A stretch of 50,258 nucleotides of DNA from Clostridia bacterium (GCA_017961575.1 JAGCXA010000059.1:1-50258), one strand, 5' to 3'. Shown: positions 24,475 through 34,424, counted from the first letter of the stretch. Program-made: numbers and translations. Notes: generated from the letters alone by a model not told the origin.

Positions 24475-24674
24475 TTCCCGGCGGAAAGAAACGCGTTGAT
24501 CCGCTTCACGAGTTCGTCGGCGTCGGTGCCGTGGACGGCGCAAGCCGCCTCGATCGTCTCTCCGCGCGACGCGGGACAGCCGAGGCAATGCATCCCGATC
24601 TCGAAAAAGAACTGCGCGGTCTCGACGTTCTCGTCGAGCACGTCGCCGATCACGGAATCCTTGGTAACGGTCAT
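24471..24674 (-). CDS. DUF1858-domain protein
   Basis: This 67-residue protein matches the DUF1858 family, small helical proteins with a conserved cysteine segment, seen here as [19 protein letters not shown]. In other proteins the domain accompanies hybrid-cluster or redox proteins, so a redox or metal role is possible. No function is proven. AGGGGG precedes the ATG at 24674. It is the first gene of the operon with trmK and nif3 (4-nt overlaps), driven by a consensus promoter. Confidence 0.88.
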   Translation of the reverse strand: MTVTKDSVIGDVLDENVETAQFFFEIGMHCLGCPASRGETIEAACAVHGTDADELVKRINAFLSAGK

Positions 24675-24705
24675 CTTGTTATACCCCCTATCGTTCGATG
24701 TCTTT

Positions 24706-24734
24706 ATTATATCCCGCCGTCCCCCGTTTGTCAA
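24706..24734 (-). promoter_or_regulatory. Promoter of the DUF1858-trmK-nif3 operon
   Basis: Minus-strand TTGACA (24734-24729) and TATAAT (24711-24706), spacer 17 bp. Confidence 0.92.
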
Positions 24735-24835
24735 GCGGAAACGGAGCGCCGTCGAAAAAAGAAGAGACCGACCGAAAACGCCGCCGTAAGGTCGGACGAA
24801 GTCGGTAAAAAAACGCTTTTCTTCCCCTTTTTCCC

Positions 24836-24864
24836 TTTACAACATTTCTTTTTTGTGTTATACT
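24836..24864 (+). promoter_or_regulatory. Promoter of the zinc-ribbon membrane protein gene
   Basis: TTTACA (24836-24841) and TATACT (24859-24864), spacer 17 bp. Confidence 0.75.
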
Positions 24865-24897
24865 GTATAAGGAACTACGAGAAAAGGGGGTAGCGGC

Positions 24898-25341
24898 ATG
24901 GGACGGAAGGACCGTTTCTTTGAGGAACGGAACGGCGCCGACGCGCTCTCCTGCTTCCTGATCGGCGTCGCCCTCTTTCTTTTGATCCTGTTCCTTGTCG
25001 CCGGGTGGAATTACCTCACGCTGATCGCCCTGATCCCGATCGGATTCGCGATCTTCCGCATCCTCTCGAAGAACCTCGAACGGCGAACGGCGGAAAACCG
25101 GGCGTTCGTCGGTTTCTTCCGCTCGGTCAGGGGACGGGCGCGGCTCTCGCGCGACAGGGTCCGGGATCGGAAAACGCACGTTTATTTCCGGTGCGGCTGC
25201 TGTGAAAAATGGATCCGCGTCGAACGCGGACAGGGAGTCGTCGAGGTCGCCTGCCCCGGCTGTCACACCGTGACGCGGCTCGACACCGGGTCGGAAAAAG
25301 AGGCGCGGGAAGAGACGGCGGACGCGGAGCGGAAGGGCTGA
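24898..25341 (+). CDS. Small membrane protein with zinc-ribbon-like tail
   Basis: This 147-residue protein has two adjacent hydrophobic segments (about 18-37 and 39-56), a basic region with many Arg (about 60-92), and a C-terminal zinc-ribbon-like unit: CGCC (about 99-102) and CPGC (about 120-123). The family is not one I can name. The arrangement suggests a membrane-tethered metal-binding or nucleic-acid-binding domain facing the cytoplasm. Ribosome site AAAGGGGG precedes the ATG at 24898. It has its own promoter, and prfB follows at 98 nt, possibly co-transcribed. Confidence 0.75.
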   Translation: MGRKDRFFEERNGADALSCFLIGVALFLLILFLVAGWNYLTLIALIPIGFAIFRILSKNLERRTAENRAFVGFFRSVRGRARLSRDRVRDRKTHVYFRCGCCEKWIRVERGQGVVEVACPGCHTVTRLDTGSEKEAREETADAERKG

Positions 25342-25439
25342 CGAAGGGTCGCCCGCGGTTTTTCATCGCCCGAATTTGTCGGATTTGCGTCTTCCCCGCC
25401 GAAAAAAGGGGAACGACGAAGAACGGAGGACTATCACCA

Positions 25440-26558
25440 TTGATCATCGCGATCGAAGAAGCAAGAAGTAAACTGATCGCTCTCAGAAAAACGGTAGCGG
25501 ATCTCGGCGTCTCGTTCCGAATCGACGAGTTGAAAGACAAGTCGGAGGAACTGGAAGCGCAGACGCTCGCCGAGAACTTCTGGAACGACGCCGCCGCCAG
25601 TTCCAAGGTGTTGCAGCAGATCAAACAGATGAAGGACAAGATCGGCGTGTTCGAGTCGCTTTCGTCCCGGTTGGAGGACGCCGTCGCCCTCTGCGATATG
25701 GCGATCGAGGAAAACGACGAGAGCGTGACCGACGAGATCAAAGCCGAGTTGGATTTCATCGAAAAAGAGACCGAGAAGCAGCGGCTCGAAACCCTGCTCA
25801 CCGGCGAGTACGACAAAAACAACGCCGTCCTCTCCTTCCACCCCGGCGCCGGAGGCACCGAGGCGCAGGATTGGGCGATGATGCTCTACCGGATGTACAC
25901 CCGCTGGGGCGAAAAGCACGGCTATACCGTCAAACTGATCGACTGGCTCGACGGCGACGCCGCCGGGATCAAGAGCGCGACCATCACGATCGAGGGAGAG
26001 TTCGCCTACGGCTTTTTGAAGAGCGAGAACGGCGTGCATCGCTTGGTGCGTATCTCGCCCTTCGACGCCTCGGGCAGACGGCAGACCTCGTTCGCCTCGG
26101 TCGAGGTGATGCCCGAATTCAACGACGACAACGACCAGATCGTGCTTCGCGACGAGGATCTGGAAATCACCGCCCACCGTTCGAGCGGCGCGGGCGGTCA
26201 GCACATCAACAAGACCGACTCCGCCATCCGCATCGTGCATATCCCGACCGGGATCGTGGTCGGGTGCCAGACCGAGCGCAGCCAGTTACAGAACAAGGAA
26301 ACGGCGCTCCGGATGCTGAAATCGAAACTGCTTGAAATCAAGATGCGCGAGAAGCTGGCGCGGGTCGAGGACATTCAGGGAAACAAGGCGAACATCGAGT
26401 GGGGTTCGCAGATCCGCAGTTACGTATTCATGCCCTACACGCTCGCCAAGGATACCCGGACGGGCTACGAGGAAGGCGACATCAACGCCGTGATGGACGG
26501 CGAGATCGACGGCTTCATCGACGCCTACCTGAAACAGAACGCCGAAGGCGCGCGTTGA
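25440..26558 (+). CDS. prfB: Peptide chain release factor 2
   Basis: RF2 ends translation at UGA and UAA. The 372-residue protein has the stop-codon recognition tripeptide SPF (206-208) and the catalytic GGQ (252-254, in GAGGQHINKTDS). I take the TTG at 25440 as start because GGAGG lies 10 nt upstream and no ATG in frame gives a sensible N-terminus. The reading frame is continuous from there through ADLGVSFRIDELKDK, so the programmed +1 frameshift with an in-frame UGA found near codon 25 in many prfB genes is absent. RF2 level is therefore not self-regulated by that route. Confidence 0.95.
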   Translation: MIIAIEEARSKLIALRKTVADLGVSFRIDELKDKSEELEAQTLAENFWNDAAASSKVLQQIKQMKDKIGVFESLSSRLEDAVALCDMAIEENDESVTDEIKAELDFIEKETEKQRLETLLTGEYDKNNAVLSFHPGAGGTEAQDWAMMLYRMYTRWGEKHGYTVKLIDWLDGDAAGIKSATITIEGEFAYGFLKSENGVHRLVRISPFDASGRRQTSFASVEVMPEFNDDNDQIVLRDEDLEITAHRSSGAGGQHINKTDSAIRIVHIPTGIVVGCQTERSQLQNKETALRMLKSKLLEIKMREKLARVEDIQGNKANIEWGSQIRSYVFMPYTLAKDTRTGYEEGDINAVMDGEIDGFIDAYLKQNAEGAR

Positions 26559-26607
26559 CCGCCTTTGCACCCATAGATACAGAACACAAGAAAGGAAGGA
26601 AATCCAA

Positions 26608-26916
26608 ATGAAAATGACGAAAGACAAATTGAAGGGGCTGCTCTCGATCTCGCTCTTCGTGCAGGCGATCTGCATGATCATCGTTTCGCTGACGCAGTTC
26701 AAACGCCGGAAGGGACTCGCCTTCTCGTTCCTCGGGATCGGGGCGGTCTGCGCCGCGCTCGCCGCCGCGTTCGGAAAGTTTGAGTACGCCGACCGCGACG
26801 AGGACGACGAGGACGAAGACGAGGCGATCGCGGCGTCGGACGACGACGATTTCGAGATCGACGGAGACCTTCTGCGCGCCGACCTCGCGCACGGCACCGA
26901 CGACGAGGAAGACTGA
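26608..26916 (+). CDS. Small membrane protein with acidic tail
   Basis: This 102-residue protein has two hydrophobic helices (about 10-28 and 37-56, SFLGIGAVCAALAAAFG) separated by a basic turn (KRRKG), and then a highly acidic C-terminal tail (DEDDEDEDE, SDDDDFEIDGD). Both ends are likely cytoplasmic by the positive-inside rule. I do not recognise the family. AAGGAAGG precedes the ATG. It lies between prfB and pepF, with a GC-rich hairpin after it. Confidence 0.75.
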   Translation: MKMTKDKLKGLLSISLFVQAICMIIVSLTQFKRRKGLAFSFLGIGAVCAALAAAFGKFEYADRDEDDEDEDEAIAASDDDDFEIDGDLLRADLAHGTDDEED

Positions 26917-26923
26917 CAAACGG

Positions 26924-26950
26924 ACGGGGGCGGGAGACCGCCCCCGTTTC
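26924..26950 (+). terminator. Probable weak terminator
   Basis: ACGGGGGCGG (26924-26933), loop GAGA, CCGCCCCCGT (26938-26947), followed only by TTC. The stem is strong but the T-tract is short, so part of the transcription may continue into pepF. Confidence 0.55.
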
Positions 26951-26978
26951 AAAAACCGTACCGAGAAAGGAACCGACG

Positions 26979-28766
26979 ATGCAGGAACTGAAACCGAGAC
27001 GCGAGATGGATCCCGCCTTTCAATGGGATCTGTCTCCGTTGTTTTCTTCCCCCGCGGCGTGGCGCGACGCCTACGCCGAAACCGAAAAGATGATCGACGC
27101 GCTCCCCCGGCTCGCGGGAACGCTCGGTGCGTCTGCCGCCTCGCTTGAAGCGGCGCTCTCCGAGATCGACCGCGCGGCGGAACTCTGCGAGCGGGTCGGG
27201 GTCTACGCCTTCCTCTGCAAGGCGGGCGACAACGGCGACCCCGACGCGCAGGATATGGACGACCGCGCAACGCGCCTCTACGTGAAACTCGGTTCCGCCG
27301 TCGCCTTCGTCGATCCCGAGATTCTCTCGATCGACGAAAAGAAACTGCTTGACTTCCTGTCCGACCCCGCGCTCGCCCCCCACCGCCACTACGTGGAGGA
27401 CGTCAACCGTCAGCGGGCGCACACCCTCGACGGGAAGGGCGAAGAGATGCTCGCCGCGCTCGGCGAGTTTGCCGCCGTGCCCGGAACCGCCTTCGATATG
27501 CTGACCAACGTCGATATGGAGTATCCGACGCTGACCGACGAAGCGGGACGCGAAGTCCGGCTCTCGAACGGGAACTTCTCGGTCTATCGGGAAAGCCGCG
27601 ACCGCCGCGTGCGCGAGGAGGCGTTCAAGGGCTACTTCGGCGCCTATCACAAGTTCATCAACACCACCGCCGCCCTCTACGCGGGCGCGGTGAAGGCGGC
27701 GTCCTTCTACTCGTCCGCCCGGCACTACGACGGCAACTGCGAGGCGGCGCTGTTCGCAAACAACGTCCCGGTCTCGGTCTACGATTCGCTGATCGAGGCG
27801 GTGCACGCCGGACTGCCCGCGATGCGGGAGTACCTGGACCTGCGGCGCGAGGTGCTGGGACTCGATTCGATCGACGTCTTCGATCTCTACGTTCCGATGG
27901 TCCCGGACGTCGATTTCAAGATGCCCTACGAGAACGCGAAGAAACTCGTGCGCGAGGCACTCGCCCCGCTCGGCGAGGACTACTGCCGGGTGCTCGATCG
28001 GGCGTTCTCGGAACGCTGGATCGACGTCTACGAGAACAAGGGTAAGGAGTCCGGGGCGTTTTCGACGGGGGTTTTCGGCGTTCATCCCTACGTGATGCTG
28101 AATTACACCGACACCCTCGACGACGCTTTCACGCTCGCACACGAACTCGGGCACGCGATGCACTCCTACTATTCGGATACGACCCAGGACTTTGCCAACC
28201 ACGATTATCGGATCATGGTGGCGGAGGTCGCCTCGACGGTGAACGAGGTGCTGCTCGCCAAGCACCTTCTCAAAACCGAAACCGATCCGAAGCGGCGCGC
28301 CTATATTCTGAACCATTTTCTCGAAGGGTTCCGCACCACCGTCTTCCGCCAGACGCTGTTCGCCGAGTTCGAGCGGAAGGCGCACGATCTCTACCGCGGC
28401 GGCACGCCCCTGACGGCGAAGACCCTGTCGAAAATCTACCTTGATCTCGAATCCGAGTATTACGGCGGCGCGAAGATGCAGGAACTGATCGCCGACGAAT
28501 GGTCGTATATCCCGCACTTTTACCGCCCGTTCTACGTCTATCAGTACGCGACCGGGTTCTCGTCCGCCGTGGCGATCGCCGACGCGATCGAGAAGACCGG
28601 GAACGCCGCCGATTACCGCCGCTTCCTCACCCTCGGCGGCAGCGACTATCCGATCGAGGAGTTGAAGGTCGCCGGGATCGACCTCACATCGCCCGAAACG
28701 GTGAAAAACGCGATGAAGGTCTTCCGCGAGACGATCCGGGAGTTTGCCGACGCGCTCGGGCGATGA
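26979..28766 (+). CDS. pepF: Oligoendopeptidase F (M3 family)
   Basis: This 595-residue cytoplasmic zinc peptidase cuts medium-length peptides. The HExxH zinc motif is HELGH (388-392), with the third ligand Glu expected in VAEVASTVNE about 25 residues later. The N-terminus WDLSPLFSSPAAWRDAY is the typical PepF start. C-terminal FYVYQYATGFSSAVAIAD and GGSDYPIEELK match the family. Ribosome site AAAGGA. It ends before a strong terminator; no separate promoter is obvious apart from read-through past the upstream hairpin. Confidence 0.97.
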   Translation: MQELKPRREMDPAFQWDLSPLFSSPAAWRDAYAETEKMIDALPRLAGTLGASAASLEAALSEIDRAAELCERVGVYAFLCKAGDNGDPDAQDMDDRATRLYVKLGSAVAFVDPEILSIDEKKLLDFLSDPALAPHRHYVEDVNRQRAHTLDGKGEEMLAALGEFAAVPGTAFDMLTNVDMEYPTLTDEAGREVRLSNGNFSVYRESRDRRVREEAFKGYFGAYHKFINTTAALYAGAVKAASFYSSARHYDGNCEAALFANNVPVSVYDSLIEAVHAGLPAMREYLDLRREVLGLDSIDVFDLYVPMVPDVDFKMPYENAKKLVREALAPLGEDYCRVLDRAFSERWIDVYENKGKESGAFSTGVFGVHPYVMLNYTDTLDDAFTLAHELGHAMHSYYSDTTQDFANHDYRIMVAEVASTVNEVLLAKHLLKTETDPKRRAYILNHFLEGFRTTVFRQTLFAEFERKAHDLYRGGTPLTAKTLSKIYLDLESEYYGGAKMQELIADEWSYIPHFYRPFYVYQYATGFSSAVAIADAIEKTGNAADYRRFLTLGGSDYPIEELKVAGIDLTSPETVKNAMKVFRETIREFADALGR

Positions 28767-28843
28767 CCGAAAAACGGGATCGCGCTTTCGTTTAAAGAAC
28801 GCGCCTCCCCGCTTTGCTACCTTTATAATTTAAATAATATCAA

Positions 28844-28875
28844 CGCCCGCCGGGTCCCGGCGGGCGGCTTTTTTT
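28844..28875 (+). terminator. pepF terminator
   Basis: CGCCCGCCGGG (28844-28854) and CCCGGCGGGCG (28856-28866), then GCTTTTTTT. The arms are so close that the innermost pairs must open as loop. Confidence 0.9.
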
Positions 28876-28973
28876 CATTGCGGCGTTACTCCGACATTCT
28901 TCCCCATCCGTCGGGTGATAGAATGAAAACGGAATGAATAGTTCCGCCGGAAGGCGGAGGAAAGGAACGAACC

Positions 28974-29360
28974 ATGAAAGAAACCCAAACGCAGATCCCC
29001 GGCTACCGCGCGGCTGCCGGGGTCGCGTTCTCGACCGACGGGTCCGAACTTGTCGCCCGCGTCTCGGGCGAGATCGATCACCACGCGGCGCGGCGGCTCC
29101 GGGAAACGATCGATACGGAGGTATTCCGGCAACTGCCCTCCACCCTCACCCTCGATCTGTCGGGCGTCGGCTTTATGGACTCGGCGGGTCTGGGGCTGAT
29201 CCTCGGACGTCTCAACCTGATGACCGGACGCAAGGGGGTTTTGCGGCTTACGGGATTGAATCCCCCGGTCCGGCGTATTCTCTCGCTTGCGGGGGTCGAA
29301 CGGCTTCCGGGGCTTCTCCTCCCGGAACCCGAACCCGCGCCCCCCGCGGGCGTCCGCTGA
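28974..29360 (+). CDS. spoIIAA: Anti-sigma-F factor antagonist
   Basis: This 128-residue STAS-domain protein releases sigma-F from SpoIIAB in the forespore when dephosphorylated. The phosphorylatable Ser is Ser70 in FMDSAGLGLILGR, and the domain starts with ELVARVSGEIDHHAARRL. The C-terminal tail is proline-rich (PEPEPAPPAG), longer than usual. First gene of the canonical spoIIAA-AB-sigF operon. AAAGGAA precedes the ATG. I could not find a convincing sigma-H promoter upstream, although GAAT elements occur at about 28921 and 28932. Confidence 0.95.
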   Translation: MKETQTQIPGYRAAAGVAFSTDGSELVARVSGEIDHHAARRLRETIDTEVFRQLPSTLTLDLSGVGFMDSAGLGLILGRLNLMTGRKGVLRLTGLNPPVRRILSLAGVERLPGLLLPEPEPAPPAGVR

Positions 29361-29399
29361 TCCTCCCCCGCGACAATCACATACCGAAAGGAACGTAAG

Positions 29400-29858
29400 A
29401 TGAGAACCAAGCAGACGGTACTGAACGAAATGGATTGCATCCTTCCCGCGAAAAGCGTGAACGAGGGGGTCGCCCGAGCGATCGTCGGGGCGTTTCTCGC
29501 ACAGCTCGATCCGACGGTCGAGGATCTGTCCGATCTCCGCTGCGCCGTGTCGGAGGCGGTGACGAACGCCGTCGTTCACGGGTACGGACGGCGGAACGAA
29601 ACGGACGGGACGGCGGAGCACCGCGTCGGTCTTTCAATCGCGATCCTCCCCGATCGGGTCGTGCGGATCACGGTCCGGGACAAGGGATGCGGGATCGAGG
29701 ACGTCGAGCGGGCGCGCACGCCGCTCTATACGACCGACCCCGCGGGCGAGCGGAGCGGCATGGGCTTCTCGGTGATGGAGGCGTTTTCCGACCGGATGAC
29801 GGTCCGAAGCCGCCCCGGCAAAGGGACGAAAGTGACCCTTTATAAAAAAATGAAGTGA
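29400..29858 (+). CDS. spoIIAB: Anti-sigma-F factor, serine kinase
   Basis: This 152-residue GHKL-type ATPase/kinase binds sigma-F and phosphorylates SpoIIAA. The N box is in LRCAVSEAVTNAVVHGY, the G1 box in VRDKGCGIED, and the G2 region in ERSGMGFSVMEAF. It sits 39 nt after spoIIAA with AAAGGAA as ribosome site, and its stop codon overlaps the GTG start of sigF. Role: holds sigma-F inactive until asymmetric septation. Confidence 0.97.
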   Translation: MRTKQTVLNEMDCILPAKSVNEGVARAIVGAFLAQLDPTVEDLSDLRCAVSEAVTNAVVHGYGRRNETDGTAEHRVGLSIAILPDRVVRITVRDKGCGIEDVERARTPLYTTDPAGERSGMGFSVMEAFSDRMTVRSRPGKGTKVTLYKKMK

Positions 29859-30589
29859 ACGGGATGGATTCCGACAAGAAGTACGGAAGCAACCCGGAAC
29901 TCCTCGCGGCGGTACGGGCGGGCGACGCGAACGCGGAAGCCGAACTCGTCGCGTCCAACGTCGGACTCGTATGGCGCGTGGCGGCGCGCTTTTCGGGGAG
30001 GGGGTACGACGGCGAGGAACTGTTCTCGGTCGGGCAGACGGGTCTTTTGAGGGCGATCCGCACCTTCGATCCGGCGCGCGGATGCGCCTTCTCGACATAC
30101 GCCGTCCCCCTGATCTTCGGGGAGATCCGGCGCTTTCTGCGGGACGACGGTCCGATCAAGGTCTCGCGCGAGCAGAAACGGCTGGCGGCGATCCTCTCCG
30201 CCGAACGCGAGAAGGCGGCGGCGAGGGGGGAGGAACTCCGCCTCTTTGAGATCGCGGAACGGATCGGCGTTTCCCCGGAGGACGCCGCCGACGCGCTCGA
30301 CGCCGTTTCGCCCATCCGTTCCTTTTCGGAATGCGCCTACCCCGGCGAGAACGCCCCGACGCTCGAAGAGACGCTCTCGGACGACCGGGAGGGGGAACGG
30401 GTCTTCGACCGCATCTCGGTCGCGCTCGCCGTCTCGAAACTTCCCCCGCTCGGAAGGAAGATCATTCTGCTCCGCTATTTCCGCGATCTCACCCAGCAGA
30501 AGGTCGCGGATCTCTTGGGTCTCTCGCAGGTCAAGGTCTCGCGCGAGGAGAAACGCGCCATCGCCCTCCTCCGGGAAGAATTGTCCTGA
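29855..30589 (+). CDS. sigF: RNA polymerase sigma-F factor
   Basis: This sigma factor of about 244 residues directs forespore-specific transcription. Region 2 shows LVASNVGLVWRVAARF, ELFSVGQTGLLRAIRTFD and CAFSTYAVPLIFGEIRRFLRD. Region 4 shows LPPLGRKIILLRYFRDLTQQKVADLLGLSQVKVSREEKRAI. The start is either GTG at 29855, overlapping the spoIIAB stop as GTGA, or ATG at 29864; neither has a clear ribosome site, so translational coupling with spoIIAB is likely. The operon is complete and indicates an endospore former. groESL follows under its own promoter. Confidence 0.96.
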   Translation: MNGMDSDKKYGSNPELLAAVRAGDANAEAELVASNVGLVWRVAARFSGRGYDGEELFSVGQTGLLRAIRTFDPARGCAFSTYAVPLIFGEIRRFLRDDGPIKVSREQKRLAAILSAEREKAAARGEELRLFEIAERIGVSPEDAADALDAVSPIRSFSECAYPGENAPTLEETLSDDREGERVFDRISVALAVSKLPPLGRKIILLRYFRDLTQQKVADLLGLSQVKVSREEKRAIALLREELS

Positions 30590-30688
30590 TCCGAGGGCTT
30601 TTTCCGGGCGTTTTCCCGCCCCCCGACCGCCCCCGTCGCCGCCGCGAAAAACAAATTGTGAATATACTGTGAATTCTTGCGAAATCGC

Positions 30689-30717
30689 TTGATTTTTTCG
30701 GAACAATGATTTACAAT
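30689..30717 (+). promoter_or_regulatory. groESL promoter
   Basis: TTGATT (30689-30694) and TACAAT (30712-30717), spacer 17 bp, ending 11 bp before the CIRCE element. Confidence 0.82.
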
Positions 30718-30728
30718 ATACCATGAAA

Positions 30729-30755
30729 TTGGCACTCTGCCTTTTTGAGTGCTAA
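30729..30755 (+). promoter_or_regulatory. CIRCE operator (HrcA binding site)
   Basis: TTGGCACTC (30729-30737), 9-nt spacer, GAGTGCTAA (30747-30755). It matches the CIRCE consensus except for one base in the left arm. It implies repression of groESL by HrcA, which is not in the window. Confidence 0.96.
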
Positions 30756-30797
30756 ATCAACCGTTAATATTTCCGAAAGGAACAGGAGGAAAAGACA

Positions 30798-31082
30798 ATG
30801 AAACTCATGCCCTTATCCGACCGTGTTGTCGTCAAGGCGATCGAGGTGGAGGAGACGACCAAATCGGGTCTGATCCTGCCGGGCTCGGCGAAGGAGAAAC
30901 CGCAGGTGATGGAAGTGGTCGCGGTCGGCCCCGGCGGCGAGGTGGACGGTAAAAAGGTCCCGATGACGGTGAAACCCGGTCAGAAGGTCATCACGAGCAA
31001 GTATTCCGGCACCGAAGTCAAGATGGACGGCGAGGAATATACCATCGTGCGCGTCGGCGACATTCTCGCCGTCGTGGAATAA
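30798..31082 (+). CDS. groES: Co-chaperonin GroES
   Basis: This 94-residue protein forms the heptameric lid of the GroEL chamber. It begins MKLMPLSDRVVVKAIEVEE, contains the mobile-loop region TKSGLILPGSAKEKP and ends VGDILAVVE. AGGAGG precedes the ATG. First gene of the CIRCE-controlled operon; groEL follows at 38 nt. Confidence 0.98.
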   Translation: MKLMPLSDRVVVKAIEVEETTKSGLILPGSAKEKPQVMEVVAVGPGGEVDGKKVPMTVKPGQKVITSKYSGTEVKMDGEEYTIVRVGDILAVVE

Positions 31083-31099
31083 AAACCGAAACAATCTGA

Positions 31100-32749
<1,650 letters not shown>

Positions 32750-32766
32750 TCCCGACGCGACCAGAT

Positions 32767-32799
32767 GAGGAAAGAGCCCCCGGCTCTTTCCTCTTTTTT
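32767..32799 (+). terminator. groESL terminator
   Basis: GAGGAAAGAGCC (32767-32778), loop CCC, GGCTCTTTCCTC (32782-32793), then six T. Confidence 0.95.
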
Positions 32800-32908
32800 G
32801 TTTCGGAGACGCCGTTTCCCCGCCGATTTTCGCAACCGCCCCCCCGAAAACGGGTTCGCGCGGCGCGCCGGGGGCGAGAAATATTCCTCCCTAAATAATA
32901 GAAAACTG

Positions 32909-32937
32909 TTGATTTTTCAAAACCGCTATGATATACT
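32909..32937 (+). promoter_or_regulatory. Promoter of the uL15-like membrane protein gene
   Basis: TTGATT (32909-32914) and TATACT (32932-32937), spacer 17 bp. Confidence 0.78.
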
Positions 32938-33006
32938 TATACTATCTCAAAAAAACCGTTGCGGGATGATCGGCACGACCGAAAACCGCACCGAGGAGGT
33001 ACATAT

Positions 33007-34236
33007 ATGGAGAAATTTTATAACTTCTTCGCCGACGCCTTCCCTCAGTTGTTCGGCTTCGTCCGGCAGGCGATCCCCGCGCTTGCCGACGCGGCGGCGA
33101 TCGTCAGATACGTCGTCCTCATCGCGGGGCTCGCGCTCGCCGCGTTTGCCGTCGTCGCGCTCGTGATCGGCTGCTTCAAGATCCGTTTCTTCCGTCGGCT
33201 TGCCCGCGTTCTGCTCGTGATCGAGACGCTCGGCGCCGTCGGGCTGGTTCTGATCGCCGCCTTTACCGTGAAGACCGGCAATATTCCCGCCGATATGGTC
33301 AAGGCGCTTGAACTCGGCTCTCCCGCCGTGTTTGATCTGATCAAAGCGATCTTCTCCAACTTCGGCGTCGACGCCGTTCCCGGTTTCATCATTATGATCG
33401 TCGCGTTCGTTGTGATCGCGGTGATCCTGCATCTGATCATCGTCCTCTCGCGGATCATCGTCAAACGCGCCGCCGCGAAGGACCGTGACGACGACGCGCC
33501 CGACGCGCTTCCCGCCGAGGAAGAGATCGCCGAACCGGCGCCCGCCGCGTCTCCCGCTCCCGTCGTCGTAAGCGAGACGCCCGCTCCCGCCGAGGAACCG
33601 ATCGTCCCCGCCGACGTCCCCGAACAGGAGATGGAGACCGTATCCGAGCCCGAAGCGAGCGAAGAGCCCGCGGAGGAGGAGATCGCGGAGGAGGAGATCG
33701 CCGAAGAGACGGCGGAAGAGGAAACGGCGGAGGAAAACGAAGTCGACGAGATCGGATCCGACGAAGAGATCGCGGACGAGGAATCCGCCGAGAACGAAAT
33801 CGCGCCGATCCCCGACTACGTGAAACTCGATCAGCCCGCGTTTATGCCGATACCCTCGTCGGTATCCGACACGGTGGACTTCACCGATCCGAAGCGCGAC
33901 GGCTTCACCCTGAATCCGGGCGTGTACGCCGCCGCCGCCGATCAGTTGATCTCGGACGAAGCGGCAGAGGATCTGACCGTCGTCGTCTACCGGAAGGTCG
34001 AAGGCAAGGTCGCGGAACTTCCGATCGACGCCCTGAACGCCAACTTCAAACCCTACTCCTACGTGGACGCGAAGATCCTCCGTCAGAAGGGGCTGATCCC
34101 CGAGTCCGCGGGAGAAGTGAAGATCACCGCCCACGGCAAACTCGACAAGCCGCTGATGGTGCAGGCGTCGGCGTTCGCCCCCGGCGCGGCGAAGATGATC
34201 ATCCTCGCCGGCGGAAGACCGATTCAGGTACTGTAA
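33007..34236 (+). CDS. Membrane protein with C-terminal uL15-like domain
   Basis: This 409-residue protein has three hydrophobic helices (about 33-57, 67-88, 124-152), then a very acidic, Glu/Ala/Pro-rich linker (about 160-268), and a C-terminal domain. Residues 338-409 (34018-34233) follow the C-terminal half of ribosomal protein L15: LPIDALNANF (as in VNxxDLNxF), a YVDAKILRQKGLI helix, VKITAHGKLDKPLMVQASAF (as in VKILGxGELxKxLxVxAxxF) and the closing AGGRPIQVL (as in AGGxVEVL). GAGGAGG precedes the ATG at 33007. It is monocistronic with promoter and terminator. It is not the ribosomal L15 itself, which lies in the ribosomal operon and has no membrane part. Role unknown; tethering of ribosomes or rRNA to the membrane is one idea. 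Confidence 0.85.
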   Translation: MEKFYNFFADAFPQLFGFVRQAIPALADAAAIVRYVVLIAGLALAAFAVVALVIGCFKIRFFRRLARVLLVIETLGAVGLVLIAAFTVKTGNIPADMVKALELGSPAVFDLIKAIFSNFGVDAVPGFIIMIVAFVVIAVILHLIIVLSRIIVKRAAAKDRDDDAPDALPAEEEIAEPAPAASPAPVVVSETPAPAEEPIVPADVPEQEMETVSEPEASEEPAEEEIAEEEIAEETAEEETAEENEVDEIGSDEEIADEESAENEIAPIPDYVKLDQPAFMPIPSSVSDTVDFTDPKRDGFTLNPGVYAAAADQLISDEAAEDLTVVVYRKVEGKVAELPIDALNANFKPYSYVDAKILRQKGLIPESAGEVKITAHGKLDKPLMVQASAFAPGAAKMIILAGGRPIQVL

Positions 34237-34238
34237 GT

Positions 34239-34274
34239 AAAAAGCGCTTTTGCCGAAAGGTAAAAGCGCTTTTT
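34239..34274 (+). terminator. Terminator of the uL15-like gene
   Basis: AAAAAGCGCTTTT (34239-34251) and AAAAGCGCTTTTT (34262-34274) around a 10-nt loop. Confidence 0.85.
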
Positions 34275-34280
34275 ATGATG

Positions 34281-34355
34281 TTGCCGCGGACCCCCGCGGC
34301 AAATGATGTTTGCTTACGCAAATGATGCGCGGCTCGAAACCGAGCCGCAATGACG
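34281..34355 (+). repeat. Three hairpins, each followed by AATGA(T/C)G
   Basis: Stems TTGCCGCGG/CCGCGGCAA (34281-34302), TTTGC/GCAAA (34309-34322) and GCGGCTCG/CGAGCCGC (34329-34348) are each directly followed by AATGATG, AATGATG and AATGACG. The repeated unit design suggests an intergenic repeat element that might occur elsewhere in the genome. Confidence 0.5.
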
Positions 34356-34387
34356 TGTCCTGCGGAACGTAGGTGAAAGATGCGAAG

Positions 34388-34419
34388 AGCGGCCGTCCGA
34401 TCGGACGGTCGCTTTTTTC
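34388..34419 (+). terminator. Second plus-strand terminator
   Basis: AGCGGCCGTCC (34388-34398), loop GATC, GGACGGTCGCT (34403-34413) with one G-T pair, then TTTTTC. It closes the intergenic region before the convergent LIM-like gene. Confidence 0.75.
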
Positions 34420-34424
34420 TCTGT

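Noticed and set aside
26949..28517. Long minus-strand frame opposite pepF
   Set aside because: pepF on the plus strand has a full set of family motifs. The opposite frame shows no recognisable domain and has atypical composition.
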